Shown here in pieces: positions 12,111 to 24,100 of a stretch of DNA of 64,000 bases. The stretch spans positions 470,679-534,678 of the forward strand of contig VZTI01001722.1 in the NCBI GenBank assembly GCA_013397865.1. The letters are read 5' to 3'. Every line of letters starts with the position of its first letter. Positions within the stretch are counted from its first letter, which is position 1. Position numbers and translations under genes: made by a program. The DNA comes from Struthidea cinerea. Taxonomy: Eukaryota > Chordata > Aves > Passeriformes > Corcoracidae. The notes under the pieces are model-generated. The model searched no databases. It saw only the letters and a list, made by a program, of their open reading frames with translations, and was not told the origin of the DNA.

Positions 12111-15100
12111 CTGTAGGGAAAGAGAAAAGGTTTTGGTCAGAAGAACTCAACTTTATATTGCTCATATAATAACACAGTTTCTAGGCTCTTTTTCATCCTT
12201 TCAAATACCACACAACTACTGCAAGTTCAAAATACTACTCTTCCATATGTAAGCCCAAAGGATGTAATTGTGGCAACATTGCCATGGGACAGACCAATGA
12301 ACTAGTGTCTCTTATCTCTGCGTCCACAAGCTCTATGAGTGATATGCAGAAGTCAAAAGTCAACAGAGTAAATTCGTGAAGAGACCTAGGTCTATAAAGC
12401 ATGTCAAGCACCTGCATGATATACTGCAACTCAAACTCCTGCCCATGCCCAGGTTTGCATCAGTCATGCTCAGAAGCAGCACTGGAAACACCACTGTGTC
12501 TCAGCACGTTTGACTTGTACAAAGTAACGCCCTCTGGATCCAAGTCCCCTGAAGGAACTGGTCCTGTAGCACACGTTCAGGCCACTTAGCTGCATGTGAC
12601 AGCAGCCCAAAAAACAAACAGGCCAAGGAGTGCACAGCAGTTACTCTTATTATATAAAAACTCTATAGGGAACATTCAAAAGCAGGGCAACATGCAAAAG
12701 CTATGGTGAGAACACACCATAATCTTCCTATTCTGCCCAGACAGGCACAGGCTAGTGATTTCTTAAGGCCGGAAACAGAAGAACAGAGAATTATTTGCCT
12801 CTGTACACCAGTGGTCAGCAACGGCAGAGGCAGATGTTGGTAGAATGTTGCTTGCTGGTACAAGCTCCCACTGTTGCTACAAGCTCCCACTGCTTATACG
12901 AAGTAAGTGATCAACTGTTAACTCCTTGGAGAAGGACTTCATACATCTGGTCCTAAGTGACTCTACAGATCTAAAATTTGCATTAGGTAAGAAATAACCA
13001 GGGCCTAAGATACTGCAGACAAACATTTTAAGAGTCTTTTCATGGAGATTTAATCATAGGGTAAACAGATGAGGAGAAACAACTGAACTGACACCTGCAC
13101 GGTCAAGAAAAATCTCTCTCTCAAGTGAAGTTTTCGGAATATTATAAGTGACCATCTGTGGAGTTCTCAAAAATACCTATTTCGGCCCACTCTGTCTCAC
13201 TGCTCCACCACTTAACTGGTTTAAGTCTTTGCACTGTGAAATCTATTAATAAACTGAATGAACATGAGGATCTGAAAATCCTTTCTATAAGGCATCCAAA
13301 TCTGATTTAGAGGAACATTTAGAAGTTAAATTGTTGGGTTAGAAGCTGGACAAAACAGAAACACTACACAAAGCAGTGAAATGATTTACCTTTTTTTTTT
13401 AATTGTATGTAATTCCAACAGTTTGTGAACATAGATTTGCTATGTTTGAAAGGCTTCCTTAGTATTTTTCTGAGAGCACCAGGAAGCAGAACGCTTCCTC
13501 TTGGGTGAAGGGCTTCTCTCTGTCAACCCAAAGCTGTCTTATCTGACCAAACTTCTTCGGTCTTTAAAGCAAGTTGTTTCTCAAAGCAAACATAGGGTAC
13601 ATTAAACTTTAAAAGACCTAGAACATCTGCAAGTTGTAGTAATAAAAAGATAGTATTTAAGAAGGACATTCAGAGTTAGGCAAGCACAAAACTTACCATG
13701 ATTCCACCAATTTCTATAACTGGCTTCTAGACAGAAATCACAGGACTATTAGAGTGGTTTTTATCAGAACATTCAATAGTTTAAATTTGTTTATATAGAT
13801 ATCTATCTTACCTTCTCAGCTAGTTCCTCAGCAGTCACATTTGGTTCATATGGAATGGGTTCTCCAATAAATGTACGTAGCTTGACTGGAAACCCCCCGT
13901 ACAGGGGAACTATTGGCAATCTAATACGCTCATATAGTGACCTAAGTATTTCTAATGTGAAAAAATGTAATGGAAAGCACAAAAAAGAAAGATGGGGAAG
14001 GGAAGTGAGAAGGGAAGTGGGGGAGGGTAAAGGAGGGAAGAGAGAGAGGGAGAAAGAGACAGAGAGAGAGAGAGACACTGAGATTATTTTGTAAAATTTT
14101 TTCCCAGTATGTCTTAACATTGAAACTGGCTTGTAAAGTAATCTAGCCCCCAATCCAGACTCTCAAATAATGTATCATCTCAAGTGCTATCCTACCTTGA
14201 CTTTCATTCCTAAAAGCTGCATTAATGATAATATCAGACTTGTTTCTACCCTAACTTGATGTGAAATCTTTCCTCCAAAGAGTAGCTGAAACGAGAAGGA
14301 AGAAGAGGAGAGGAATTCAATAGCTGCCTCTCTGGAGAGGAAGGAAATGCTATGCAATACAGGTTACAGATGCAGCTCATTTGACAGGTTAGCATTAGAA
14401 ACTGGTATTGGAAGACTGCACTGTTCAGTCCCACTGAGGTCTAGAGGATCAGAAATAGCTTTATCTGCCTAAAAGTCAGTCATGCTAACATACTGAATTG
14501 CTTTTTCACATCACACACTGGTTGCATATAAACAATATAAAAATAAGAGAAAAAACAGGTATTTCAATCAGCTCTAAGAGGACACTTTCTTCCCCACGTG
14601 CCACCTTCTAAGAGTTTATCCCAAATGTACCTAGAAGAGATTCTTTGAAAAACGTGTGTTAATATTATCTTTCTCCATTTCAGACAAGAAATTCCATTAA
14701 CTGAGGTGTTGGCATAAGAAAATCCTGACTGATCAAGATGTGGAATTTTCTGTACACAACCTATAAAAACAAAGACGAAACTACTGAAACTGGAGTAACA
14801 CCTCCAGTGATCAAGAGAGTTACATTCCTCTAGCAACTCTGCTGTAGAATGCAAGTAGCGTGAATTATTTTGGCTTCAATTTCTTCTGTTTGGGATTCTC
14901 CTGAACACAGCAACAATTAATTGCTGTTTATTTTTGCACAACATGACAAATGTGTGAATTATTCTAGCTTCTGCATCTGATGCCTTGGCTTTCTCCATGC
15001 AATACACAGCTCTTAAATGGAGGGGGAGAGAAACCGAACTGTGCTGCCCTGCAGCCTTCTGATGAAGGTGATGATACCATACTTGAGGCAGAACATGAGG

Positions 15101-18100
15101 TGTGGAGGAGACTTGTTCAGGCCCCTCTGCTGGATAGTAACTAAGAGAATATAACAAAGAGGGAGTTTAACCCTAGCAAATGAGCAGAGATGTGGGCATC
15201 TAATCATCCCAGAGACGGACCCTTCACAAAGACCCATCTATTCATGTTCTGGCTGCAAGTTCCATAGAGGTAAGGAAGGAGAGCTGCCAAATGCAAGGTT
15301 TTGAGGAACCACAGGTCTAGCGCAGAACAGAAAAGCAACTACAGATTAAATGTAGTTCAAACCATTCAAACTTTAAGTGCAGTTAGAGGTGTAAGCACAG
15401 AGCTTTTGGAGGACATTTAAAGGAATTACGTGTCAGTTGCAAACCTGTTTGCCTTGCTTCTTAACAGACAGCAGAAAACCTATGATTGGCCTAGCAGATA
15501 TAAGCAGAGAAAAAAGTGCTTTAAATCTTCCTGCCTTTTTCTGGCTCCTTTTTCCTTTCTACTACTGCTTTTCTAAAAGAACACTGTTATGTGGAAAGTA
15601 ACTTAGATGAACCAATACCACATCTAATGCTGATATTAAATCCTGATAACATCTCTGAACTCTACCAGAGAGCAAATGTTGAGAAACAAGGCTGTGTTAA
15701 ATCTCAAACTTACATGAGGATTATTTCTACAAACACATATGGAAAAATAAACTACAAAAAAAATAGAAAATATCTTACTTATTCCTCCTAATGTCCTAAA
15801 GCCTTCTCGAACATTTTGTGTAAACATAGGAATGATGGGCTAGGAGGGAAAAAAAAAAATTAAGAATTTAAGGAAGATAGCACTATCTAAAAGACTTCTA
15901 CCTCACTTAAACTCAACAAGCAAATTAATTTCAGAAGTGTTTCTCAGACAAGGATATATAGAGAGCAAAACAAGTATTCTGAAGTTCTTCTGTGACCTTC
16001 TGCCATGAGGTTTCAAACTGGAGAATACCATAAGATTTCAGTGAGTCACTGTTTCAGCAAGTCTATTTTCTTAGAGCAGTCCAGAATTTCAGAACTTATG
16101 GAGCATTTAGGCATCCCTCCCCCCACCTAACAGTGTTGGCACAGTCATGACTTAAGTGCTTAAACCTCTTACCTAATTTGTAGTTATGCTCAAAGGGAAG
16201 AATTCACAGGATTGGGACACTAAACTTGTCTGATTCCTCTCTGCTATGGTGATGGTATTGCTTCACACTTGATGTGTCATATTCAATACATGTCCATGAC
16301 TTATTTCTGCTGATGAGTACTTGGAATGGTGTTGAATATTTCAAGTTTTTATTGCTGTTTTTGAAATTGCAAACAGCTGTCAAGATTGACAAGAACTGTG
16401 AGGGGGTCAGCTACTATGAAAAGTTTTTCAATATCATTTTATAGTATGTACCCACTGTACACAGCATCATCAGAAATACAGAACTCTTCATGAGATTTTC
16501 ATACACTCGAATTCTTTTAAACTTTTTAAAGACAAGCATGGAGATGAGCTAGCACATGTAACTTTTCAGACATGCATCAAGTTGGGATTTTTTTGAAAGA
16601 AAAAAAAGTCTGTAAATAGTTACAGAGAAAAAAAAGAAGTGCAGCCGCCTAAACTGAATATCTTTATTCTAGAACAATCTTATTCGGAACATCTTATTTT
16701 TGACATAGAGGTAGAAAATTTTTTTATACGACAGAAATTCTGGCAAAAAAACTGCTGAAATTAGACAACTTCAACAAGTTCAAGGTCCCAGTTTTACACA
16801 CATTTTTCTGATGTTTCAGACACATTCTTCTTTCCATGAGGAGTTCTGCTTATAATTCAAGGTGACTTAAAAGTTCATCTTTAATCTAAATAAAGATGTT
16901 TTTCCCACTTTCAGCCTGCCTCTGTCACTCTTCCTATCTTACTGTGTCTCTCAGAGGTGTTTTTAGGGGGGATGAAACTACAAGACCCTTGTGAATGCAT
17001 AAAGGGAACTAAACACACATCCAATAAAATAAATGTAACTAGTACAATCATAGCTGAATCTCAAGTATGGCCTTTCACATGCTATTACAAAACATTAGTA
17101 AAATCTAAGCCTGTTGAAAATACCTGTTTAAGCAGTGTTATTTTCCTTGTGAGAAAAGTGATGCACACCTGGGTCTCAACAGTATTCTGTTTCTGTATAA
17201 AACCCAGAGATTTAACTAGTCTCTCTTTGACAGTACCTAAAAATAAAACTCCTGGTGTGAGACTTGCTTTTAAATTAGGTATATGCAGACCTATGGACAT
17301 ATGCACACATCTTTCAAGTACAAATATAGAGTGAGAGGGACTCTGAAATGATTACTAAAATAGTTACAATTCAAACATACCACACACTGTTGTGCCTTAA
17401 CAGTTGGTCCCCTATGAATAGCTACGTGCCTGCTGACCAAGTCCAATGCTGTACATTGGAAGAGAGTTCACATCAGTGACCAGCATCTCCTGCTGCTGTA
17501 CACCCTGGATATCCCTCACTACCATAAAATGCCAATACAGCACGTAGTGCCAGTGAGTCTGTACCCGGCTGGGTTCAGTGATAGAAGAAACAGCAACATT
17601 GAGTTGGACTCCATGATCCTGATGGTCCCTTCCAACTCAGCATATGCTGTGACTCTGAGCTATAGGGTTGTTTCCCAGCCATGCTGGGCAGGGAGGGCTA
17701 AGCCATCACAATACTAACCAGGTGTGTGCAAAACAGCACATGCTTGTTATGGAGAAACCATCCTGTACTTCGTCTCTCGTTCTTTTAAACTCTGGATTTC
17801 CTAACCACACTATTCTTCGCTGACTCTAAAGCCTTCTTATCTATCAAAAGCAACAAAAAGAATCTTGAAATGCAGTTACTAGAGCAAATAGACCATACTC
17901 ACAGCAATCAGAAATCTAACATCAAATATATGATAATCAAAACAGCTTTCTCTGGCAGAAAGTACTAATAACTTTGCATTCTTTGCTTCTCTTCCATGAT
18001 GTGTCATACTTACCACTTTTGCATCAATGGCCACCTGAGCAAAGCCCTTCCGATTACTCCACAAAATAGTATACATTTCATCACTAAAGAGGGCTTCCCG

Positions 18101-21100
18101 AAGTCCACCTGGGGCAATGGCTAACAGACAGCCCTTCTTCAGAGTCCTGACACAAGCTTCTTTTGGTCCATGTATAATTCCTAGTACATCAAGTAGTATT
18201 TTAAAACCTGTAGGGTAAGACAACATTAATTCAGAAAATGTAAACTCATACTACCATTGAGTACAGATTCCCAGCACAGAACACTATGGCTAAAACTTAC
18301 TTGTCTAATAAGCTGCAGCCCCAAGTCCCCAAGAGGGAATGAAGCATTAAGTCCAACTTACAGATTTTGGTCTGTGAAGTTGAAGACTTAGGGGTTTCAG
18401 AGGCTTTTTGTCATAGTAAAGTCAGGTGTTATCCCACAATCAGGACTAAACTGAAAAAGAACTGTCAAGCACCCTGACATCTTTCAGGTGTCCCTTCAAA
18501 GGAATTGACTCAAGGGCACTGGCTCCTTGCTCTAGCTCTACTGTTCAAACATAGCGTTGTCCAAATAAAGAGCAACAAGAAGCAGTACCAGGAAATTGTT
18601 GTGGTTTTGTTTCGTGAACTTTGGCAAAGAGCAGTCATGCATAAGAAGGAGAATGACAAAGAAAATGCATCATTCTCTGCATTACAGACCACTGCAGCAA
18701 TTGACTCTGGTTCAGTCTGTGAGTACCCAGATGGCATTTCATACAAAGAGGAATCAGGTGAGCCTCAATTGGGTACACTAACCTTCTGTTAATATTGTAA
18801 CTGAAGTTATTAACCTAAGGTTACATAAACTCCTCGTATCACCTTGAATTTGACATGTCGTTCTGACCATTCATTCAAGAAACAGCAGAACATCAAAAAT
18901 TTGCTACAAGCATCAAAAGGAACATATCTGATCAATTCAGACAACTAGTCTATTGTAAAAGGACATAACTAGCATAAACCTCTGCTTGCAGCAAATAAGT
19001 CCTGTTCAGTTGGTTCAACAAATTTTAAATTTATACAGTATTTATGAGTAGTGCATACCAAAATGGTAACTTTGGATGACTGGGCAGTAAGGGAAACATT
19101 ACTTCTCTTTCTTGAAGTTTCACACTGCAGCAAACAACCTTATCAGCCATAGACAAGGACAAAGAACTGATCTAGTCGAGTTTGCCTCTCAATAACAAAT
19201 GAATAGCTGTGAGTATAAGCACGCATTTGTTATATACACACACATGCTAAAGGAGAGTCCAAATATAGTTAAGACGACAGAGGTCTGTCTTATCTTACAG
19301 CTCACATAAACTAAGGGCTTGGGAAGAAAAGCATAAGGCAACACATTATTAATTTATTCTTAACTTAACTCTGATCTCTAACTAGTCTTTGTAGCTGGTG
19401 TGACTATAATTACTCCCAACTCATATCTATATCCAATCAGGATCTGACCATACACATGGCAACAGGACACAAGCTGCATTACATCTGTCTCATATTTTGC
19501 TGTGCCTGCCTCACACACTGCTGATGACACTCAGTCTTCATCTAGTAGTATCTGCATGAAGGAACACCTGAAATAGAGTTTACCTAATGGAAATTCATTT
19601 CTTTCAGGTGCTTTTTTTGTAGAATTTTCAATAGCTGATTTTTACAATGCTTTACATTCCCAAAGTAATTAAAGCTCTATGGAATGTACCTGGTGGTAAA
19701 AAGCTGCCTGTCTCTTAAGTCCATTCTGTCAGTGAGCTCAGGAGACAGACAAAACAGTCATGAAAATGCTTGAGATAAGAGGAAAAGAGACTCCAAGGAA
19801 GCAGAGACTGTGACAACACCATTCCTTTCTGCATTGGATACATGGGGGAAGAGACAGGGGGGAGGGTCTGTGTGACAAAGCAACACCACAAGTTTGCCCA
19901 GTTCAGACATCAGCAAAAAAAGAACAGAATATTGACAGAATACAGACAAAAAACTGTACTACAGAATAGTTTTGTGGGGAGGTTTCAAGTCTTCACTAAA
20001 TTTCTCAGCTGTATTTCCCCCCCCTTGACTTTTAGTATCAACTTTATATTCTGAGCTGTACTTCATAGCCTTGTCAGCAGATCACACATTACTATCGACA
20101 GCTCCGCTTCAGTACCAAAGAGGAACCTGGCTCCCTTAAAGCAGCTGAGAGACAGAATCTGACAGTGACCCTGAACAGACCGCCAGGGTACCTGTGTCCA
20201 AGGCAAAGGTCATCACGAAGTTAGAAGAAACACCGGAGTAGTACCAGGTAGCACTGCATGAAAGTGACCGAGAATCTATTTTTTTTTCCATTTTAAACAA
20301 CAAAACGACTCTCAGAATTATCTAAACACAATTTTTCCGCTGTACACAACATGCTAATTCTTCCAGACACCAAGAAGTTCAACCTGAACTCTGCCCTTTG
20401 CCCCAACATACTCTTTTCCTATTTTCCACAAGACTGTGTTGGCAGAAATGTTTGAAAACCTTTTGGAGAGAACCCAGTAACGCATGTAACGCTGCTCTCA
20501 ACTTGTGCACATTTCTCTGTCATGGCCCCAGTGACTGTAACATCAGGGCTGTCAGCTACCGGGCAGCAGGATGGCAAGGATGTTATCATTTTCCCATGGC
20601 TGACCGTGAGGTTCGGTTTACATTGTTCCCCCACCTTTTTCCCTTCCCCAGTCCTGGCCACTACCTCAGGCTCTCCCTATTGGTTCCTATACCCCAACCC
20701 CGCCCCTGTACCGCCCCTGCAACCTGACAAAACCCCCCTGCACTCTGCCCACGTGGCTCTCTCCGCCTCTGGGGACCACATTGACCAGATGCAACGATTA
20801 AACGTCTTCTAATACCCCTATGGAGAGACCCTTCTCACCTCCTTTGCTAATCACTGGGTTGCAGGGCTGACAGCTAAAGGAGCAAGAGCGCGGGGCTGTC
20901 CAGAATGGACTGTGGGAGGACAGAATGGCTGTCCTGCCCTAGGAAGCCCCGCTGCGCTCCCAGGGAAGGCTGCAGCTGATAAACTACACATAGCAACACA
21001 ACAGTTGACCTTTAGGACCCCAGACAGAGAGGAACCATTTAGACCATTGAATCCAACCTTCCACAGCTGTAGGTAATCACACACATATACCTGCAGAGCA

Positions 21101-24100
21101 TCTAGTTCACAAGATACTTGGCAACACCTTGTGCATGTAAGAGACAAGAAGCCAAAGCTCCTTTCCTCTGGAACACTACAGGAAAGGGGCTGTCTTAGTT
21201 ACATAAAATAGCAGGCAACTTTTTAAAGAGGGCTCCCAGATGACTTTAGGAAGCAAAAAAGGCCCATACTATAGCAGAGGATGATGCAGAAGAACACTAG
21301 CGAAATCTCAGTCCTCTCTGAATGCTTTGGGAAAAGGCTTTCTCCTAAACTTAGAGAAGTCAATGTATTTCTGAGCACTACACAACTAGGAGTCTAAAGG
21401 AACCAGGAGCCTGGAATGTTGAGGCTGTTTTTCCCTGTGGCTAACCTCTAGTTACACAAGAAGGAAAAAATGAATGCACATGACCATATTTCATATCCTT
21501 CTCCTCCAAAATGTAAGGAACAATAGCATGCGTAATACTGCCACAATTCTGACACATCCATGTGTGTCTAACAGACTCCCCAAATGCAGCACCACCCCTT
21601 CCCATTTTCCCTGCATTGAGCATAACAGCTTTTCGTTAAAACATCTTCTGAAAAGGCATCCAATTTAATCTGAACACTTAATCAAGATCAAACAGCCTTA
21701 GCATTAGGATAAAGTTACATAGTCCTTCTGGTTTGATTCACAAGAGAAGCAGCATCTAGCTGAGTTGCCAGTCATAAATTACTGTGCTTATTTTGAAACA
21801 ATCCAGAACATTTTCTGGGCTCTTTGGGCTTGTCTCCCTGAACAGCCTTAATTCCTTCACAGAACCAGAGAATTATGTAGATTAGAAGTAAGTTCTGGAG
21901 GTCATCTCGTCCAGCCTCCCACTCAAAGCGAGTCCAACTAGATCAGAGCCTCACCCAGTGGAGTTTTGAAAGTCTGCAGGGATGGAGATTCCCCAACTTG
22001 TCTAAGCAATCTGTTCAGGTGTCTGATCACTCTCATGGTAAAATATCTTTCCACATGTCTAATCAAAATTTCCGATGTTGCAACTCATCTCTGTTGTTTC
22101 TCATTCCATCGCTGTTCACCTGTGAGAAGAGTCAGACTCCCTCTTCTCCCCACCCTTATCTGGTACAGACCAAACCAACCCAGTTGTCTCAGCCTCTCCT
22201 TGTACACTGTGTGCTCCAGACCCCCAACATCCACTGAACATGCTCCAGTGTGTCAGTGTGCCCTGTAGTGGGGAGTCCAAAACTGGACACCATATTGCAA
22301 GATATGCTTGCACAGGTGCCATGCCAATGGAAATAACCTCTTCACTCAACCCACTCAACTACATTGATGATAAAAAGGGCTCAGCGTGCAGTTCATCTTC
22401 TTTGCTGTAAGGGCACACTGCCAACTCACGTTCTATTTTTTGTCCACTAGAATCTTAAGCCCTTTTCTGCAAAGCCCCCTTTTATCCAGAGTACTGCTGC
22501 ACAGAATTGCTCCATCCCAGATGCACAGCTCTACATTTGCTTAACTCCATAATATTTCTGCCAGTTAACTTCTATGAAGTTCTGAAGACAAGCTTTAATG
22601 GCCATTATATCGACGTATATGGACGGCTCCCCCCAGTTTGGTATCATCAGTGAATTTCCTGTGCATGCTCCAACCCCTCATCCAGGATTTCTATAAAAAC
22701 ACTAAGCAGCAGTGGTCCCAGTATCAATCCCTGAGGAATGGCTGTAGCTGTTAGCTACATGTTATAGCTGAAACCAGTTCTTCAAGACCAGCCATTCGGC
22801 AAGATGTTTCTGCAATGCTGCTGAACAATATTTGGGGGACTCATAAGTATACTCACACTTAGAGCCTTATTTTAAAGCAGAAATGGAGTAAAACATCATC
22901 TTCCAATTGATAAACAACTGTGCCTATATAGATACAATACAGAGCCAAATCTGCACTAAGAAGTAGGTTATATTAGTCATCTGTATGCAAAAGATTTGAT
23001 AACCAACTGACAAATGAATCTGTTGACAAAAGCAGTTGGTAGAAGCAAAGCCATATTGTGACCAGTATGAAAAAGTTCTTTTCAGGGACTAAGGCTGAAA
23101 TAAACCCATACCGACAAAAAGACAGTTTTCTTATATGAGTTGGTTCCACTAAAAGCACCAGTACACTACGGAACGCTCCTTGTAATTCATTTTGTGAATT
23201 GACAGGCCTTTAGTCACAAACCAAACTTGGGAAAGAAAGTGGGTACTACTGTATTTCACACAGACAAAAAAACAAACCGCTCACACAATAATTTCACCAG
23301 TTGGCAGTGCATTGCACTAGGCTGTCCAGCCAAAATCCTGCCCTAAACATTTTTTTCATTTTCTACCTGCTTTACCTCATGCTTCACACAAACATGTTGA
23401 ACACTTCTCTAGCTTTCCTCCAAAAAAGATTCTACTTGAAACAGTCTTCCTGGGGACAGCTTTCACTGCTCGCCATCCTCAACTGGGTAAGAGTTGGGTG
23501 GGATAAGAAAATACATTGTCTCTCCACACCAGTATTCTTAACTTACAAGGCATTTGTTCCAAACAGTTTAATTCTTAATCAGTTTACACCACTCATTCTG
23601 CCTATATTAATAAAAAAGAAACATCTTATTGAAGCCTTTCCTAATGATTAATACAGAGAACACTGTTTCTCTTACGATCTCCTTCTCTTTGTTTTTAAAC
23701 ACCCTAGAGTCATCAGAAGGTGTTGCCCAGACAGGACTATGTCCCACCCTTGCATGGGCCAGTCTCATTCTTGTTTGTAAAGACCATGCTCTGTTTCAAA
23801 ACTTTCACTAAACTTGTCTGAATGTCAGTTGTGAAAGCTGTGTTCCTGCAAGATGATTTTTATTAATTACACTATTAAAAAATTAAAATAAGAATTCCAA
23901 AACTGCATGTTTATAATGAAGTATGTTACCTGGTAATCGAAAGACAAAATTATCAGCTACTACGGTGCAGCTCCTCTTCTTCGTTATCTGAAGTCTAGCT
24001 GTGAAATAGATATAGTCAACAGGAGTAGCTCCATGATAAAACACAACAAGTCCCGGTCCTGGAGGAATATTTTCGACACCATGAAGCTCATAACCTGTTA

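Noticed and set aside
13855..14094. 79-codon plus-strand ORF ending in Glu/Arg repeats
   Set aside because: Antisense shadow of copy A exon 5 running into the GA microsatellite.
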